A stretch of 39,521 nt of DNA. It comes from a virus. The notes below the pieces were generated by a model. It had not been told where the DNA came from, made no database searches, and worked only from the letters and a program-made list of their open reading frames with translations. The stretch covers positions 1 to 39,521 of the IMG/VR virus record IMGVR_UViG_3300046740_000756. One strand, written 5' to 3'. The translations under genes and the position numbers were made by a program. Below are positions 37,701-39,521 of this stretch, piece by piece; the stretch's first letter is position 1; each line of letters starts with the position of its first letter.

Positions 37701-38420
37701 ATGACGCCCCTGGCCGATGCGCTGAAGGACATGCTGCCCGAGGCGGGATCCTACGCCTGCGCCGGTCGCTGCGGCGCGCGGGTGGAGCTGCCTGGCATCT
37801 GCTCCGACTGCGCCGCCCGGCTGGACGCCGTCGAGCACGAGAAGCGCCTGCGGGCCTGGCTGCGCACCATCCCGCCCCTGTACCGGGACGTGACCTGGGA
37901 GACCTTGCCGCACCTGAAGCGCGACGACGGCACCCCGCGGGTAGCCCTGGCGAACCCCTCGTCGGAGCGGTGGCAGGCCCTGCGCTGGGAGAAGATCGAG
38001 CCGAGCCCGCGGGTGGTGCTGATCGGCCCGCCGGGCAACGGGAAGACCTCGGTCGCGGTGGCGCACCTGCGGGCGCGCTTCGACCGCCGGCCCGCCGACC
38101 GGGTGCGCTTCGTGGCCGCGGAAGACCTCGACAAGGTGGTGGAGCCGTCGCCGATGGCCCTCGCGCTGTCCGCCGAGGTGCTGGTGCTGGACGATCTGGG
38201 GGCCGACCTGCGGAGCGCCGAGGTCGGCTCGGGGCTGCTGGCCCAGCGGATGGAGTTCGCCGCGAAGGTGATCGCCCACCGCTTCGAGCACCGGCTGCCC
38301 CTGGTGGTCACCACGGGGCTCGACCGGGGACGCGTGGCCGCCCTGTACGGCGATCGCGTGGCCCGGCGGCTCTATGAGGGCGCCGCCGTCGTGCGCCTGG
38401 GGGGAGGGCCGGCGACGTGA
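37701..38420 (+). CDS. DnaC/IstB-like AAA+ helicase loader
   Basis: The 239-residue product has an N-terminal four-Cys zinc site (Cys20, 24, 34, 37), then an AAA+ domain: Walker A GPPGNGKTS (109-117), Walker B VLVLDDLG (160-167), sensor-1 TTG (204-206) and Arg residues near 219-223 suitable as an arginine finger. DnaC/DnaI-type loaders place the replicative helicase at the origin. It follows the initiator, as P follows O in lambda. No phage helicase or polymerase is encoded, so the host enzymes are presumably recruited. Confidence 0.87.
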   Translation: MTPLADALKDMLPEAGSYACAGRCGARVELPGICSDCAARLDAVEHEKRLRAWLRTIPPLYRDVTWETLPHLKRDDGTPRVALANPSSERWQALRWEKIEPSPRVVLIGPPGNGKTSVAVAHLRARFDRRPADRVRFVAAEDLDKVVEPSPMALALSAEVLVLDDLGADLRSAEVGSGLLAQRMEFAAKVIAHRFEHRLPLVVTTGLDRGRVAALYGDRVARRLYEGAAVVRLGGGPAT

Positions 38421-38824
38421 GCACCACAAAGACGATCACCGTGGACCTGGAAACGGGGCGCTCCCTGCGTGAGGCAATGGTGATGCGCAGCGGGGCCAAG
38501 CCGGTACCGCTTGAGATCCTGGCCGCCGGCCCTGGCTTGTGGCTGGTCGTCTCGGTCTGCCCGCGCATGCAACCTGGCAAGGTGGGAGCCGAGGTCTGCT
38601 GCGAGGTGCAGGTGCTGCGCTACGTGAAGCCGGTGGTCCACAAAGGCACGGCCGACTGCGGCGCGATCATCGGCGCCTGCCTCGACTGCTGCTGCACCTG
38701 CGGGCGCAGGATGGGCATCCGGACCCAGGGCTGCCTGTGCGACTACGACGGCGCGCCCGACCTGCGGACGGCGCAGGAGAAGCTCGACGCGCTGGTGGTG
38801 GAGCTGCCCCGGGAGGGCGCTTGA
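38417..38824 (+). CDS. Cys-rich protein, unknown
   Basis: The 135-residue product has a beta-rich N-terminal half (LWLVVSVCPRMQPG) and a Cys cluster at 81, 88, 91, 92, 93, 95, 106 and 108 that probably binds zinc. A C-terminal helix follows. GTG start in a GTGA overlap; the stop overlaps the next start as TTGA. No family is recognised. Confidence 0.55.
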   Translation: MSTTKTITVDLETGRSLREAMVMRSGAKPVPLEILAAGPGLWLVVSVCPRMQPGKVGAEVCCEVQVLRYVKPVVHKGTADCGAIIGACLDCCCTCGRRMGIRTQGCLCDYDGAPDLRTAQEKLDALVVELPREGA

Positions 38825-38997
38825 GCCAGGCCGCCGCCACCCGCCCCCGGGGCGTCCAGCTCGACCTGCTGGCGTGGCTGCCAGCACCAGCGCCTCCAGG
38901 TGGAGGGCCCTGGCAGCTGTGCGATGGCGACCCCGACGACCTGGGCACGATCGCGTGGCCCGAGGGGTTCCAGCCCGAGAGGGAGCCGAGGTGGTGA
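38821..38997 (+). CDS. Small Pro/Trp-rich protein
   Basis: This 58-residue frame starts at a TTG overlapping the previous stop (TTGA) and ends in a GTGA overlap with the sigma-like gene, so it fits the coupled chain. It is rich in Pro and Trp and has no recognisable domain. Support is mainly from context. Confidence 0.42.
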   Translation: MSQAAATRPRGVQLDLLAWLPAPAPPGGGPWQLCDGDPDDLGTIAWPEGFQPEREPRW

Positions 38998-39488
38998 TCG
39001 AGGAGCCGGCGGACCTGCCGGACGACGCCACCCCGCTGCCATGGCCGCGCCGCGCCGAGGACGGCACGCCCCTGGGGGTCGACCTGGCCAAGCATCACCG
39101 CGACGTGGCCCGCATCGTCGGCGCGAAGTTCAGGCCCGAGACGGTGGACCCGGACGATCTGGTGCAGGAGACCTGCCTGGCCATCCTGCGCAAGAACCGG
39201 CAGGCCTGCGCCTACGACCCGCGCCGCGCGAGCCTGGGCAAGTATGTCTACACCGTCGCGAGGAGCACGCTGGGCCACCTGCTGGAGCGCCAGCGCTCCC
39301 GGGCCTGGCTGGTGACCGAGGCCGAGCCGCCCGAGCTCGCCGACGAGCGCGACCCCCTGGCCGCCTTCGAGGTGGCCGACGAGATCGGCCTGACTGCGGC
39401 CCAGCTCGAGGCCAGCCTGGACCGCGAGGCAGAGCGCGCGGAGGCCGCTGCGCTCGCGCCCAAGGCGGTGCAGCTGGGGCTCTGGTAG
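38994..39488 (+). CDS. Sigma-70 region 2-like protein
   Basis: The 164-residue product contains a clear sigma region 2: VDPDDLVQETCLAILRKNRQ and YDPRRASLGKYVYTVARSTLGHLLERQRSR (about 50-103, as location), matching the core-binding and -10-binding helices of ECF-type factors. A region-4 HTH is not evident; the C-terminus is an Ala/Glu-rich helix. As the last early gene, just upstream of the late control region in a circular genome, it is a candidate activator of late transcription. GTG start in a GTGA overlap. Confidence 0.75.
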   Translation: MIEEPADLPDDATPLPWPRRAEDGTPLGVDLAKHHRDVARIVGAKFRPETVDPDDLVQETCLAILRKNRQACAYDPRRASLGKYVYTVARSTLGHLLERQRSRAWLVTEAEPPELADERDPLAAFEVADEIGLTAAQLEASLDREAERAEAAALAPKAVQLGLW

Positions 39489-39515
39489 ACCCTCGTCGCT
39501 AACAGTGTAGGGGGT
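39489..39515 (+). terminator. Possible weak terminator after the early operon
   Basis: ACCCTC (39489-39494) can pair with GGGGGT (39510-39515), including one G-U, followed by TTCCCT. The stem is short and the U-tract poor, so this is tentative. Confidence 0.3.
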
Positions 39516-39521
39516 TTCCCT

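Noticed and set aside
1-39521. Terminal direct repeats or att repeats at the window ends
   Set aside because: I saw no shared sequence between the first and last few dozen bases, so neither long terminal repeats nor attL/attR are supported.
1-39521. CRISPR arrays or insertion sequences
   Set aside because: No regularly spaced repeat-spacer pattern, transposase or IS end was found. The only arrays are the iterons and short tandem repeats described.

Overview
The window looks like the complete genome of a temperate tailed phage with a contractile tail (myovirus morphology) from a very GC-rich host. It is linearised next to the packaging genes. No ribosomal or housekeeping host genes are present. 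An attP-like copy of the 3' half of a tRNA-Thr(CGT) gene lies inside the window at about 23697-23744, beside the integrase operon, so this reads as free or circular phage DNA and not as a prophage cut out at its att sites. A myxobacterial host, perhaps Polyangiales, is inferred from the high GC content and from two lipoproteins with Ser/Thr/Gly/Ala-rich linkers of the kind common in those bacteria. That host assignment is not proven.

Layout. (1) 1-153: late control region. (2) 154-21048, plus strand: the virion operon, with terminase, Mu-type portal, HK97-type protease, decoration protein, Mu gpT-like capsid, connectors, sheath, tube, tail chaperone with a -1 frameshift, tape measure, baseplate (gpW/gp25-like, J-like, I-like), fibres, two lipoproteins and a coiled-coil protein. 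One reversed gene for an exported protein (18499-18819) interrupts it. (3) 21049-23628, minus strand: six small genes, including membrane proteins and a basic protein with an SSB-like DDDIPF tail. (4) 23629-23753: attP and a terminator. (5) 23754-27998, minus strand: an operon with integrase and RecT. (6) 28041-29453: the lysogeny switch, with a HTH repressor, an ImmA/IrrE-like gene lacking its metal-binding histidines, and a divergent Cro-like gene. (7) 29553-39488, mostly plus strand: early genes, with a RusA-like resolvase, DUF1643, two copies of a divergent RHH/helical-protein cassette, HNH nuclease, a lambda O-like initiator with an iteron array inside the gene, a DnaC-like helicase loader and a sigma-70 region-2 protein.

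How it fits together. Three related 18-bp operators (CTAC-N10-GTAR/T) sit at the switch, at the leftward int/recT operon and before the rightward early operon. The repressor and the Cro-like protein have almost identical recognition helices. Two of the operators lie inside near-identical promoters whose predicted start point is the ATG itself, implying leaderless mRNAs. Replication would start at iterons inside the initiator gene and recruit helicase through the AAA+ loader. The final early gene, a sigma-like protein, is a candidate late activator. Five late transcription or translation units begin with the same 14-bp box, CCGGTAGGGTRGSC, directly against the start codon. Almost all other genes are coupled by ATGA, GTGA, TTGA or TGATG overlaps.

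The most novel-looking signals are the duplicated RHH cassette, each copy followed by a structurally conserved hairpin that buries the ribosome site of a TTG-start gene; the start-codon-adjacent box; and the terminator that abuts the attP core.
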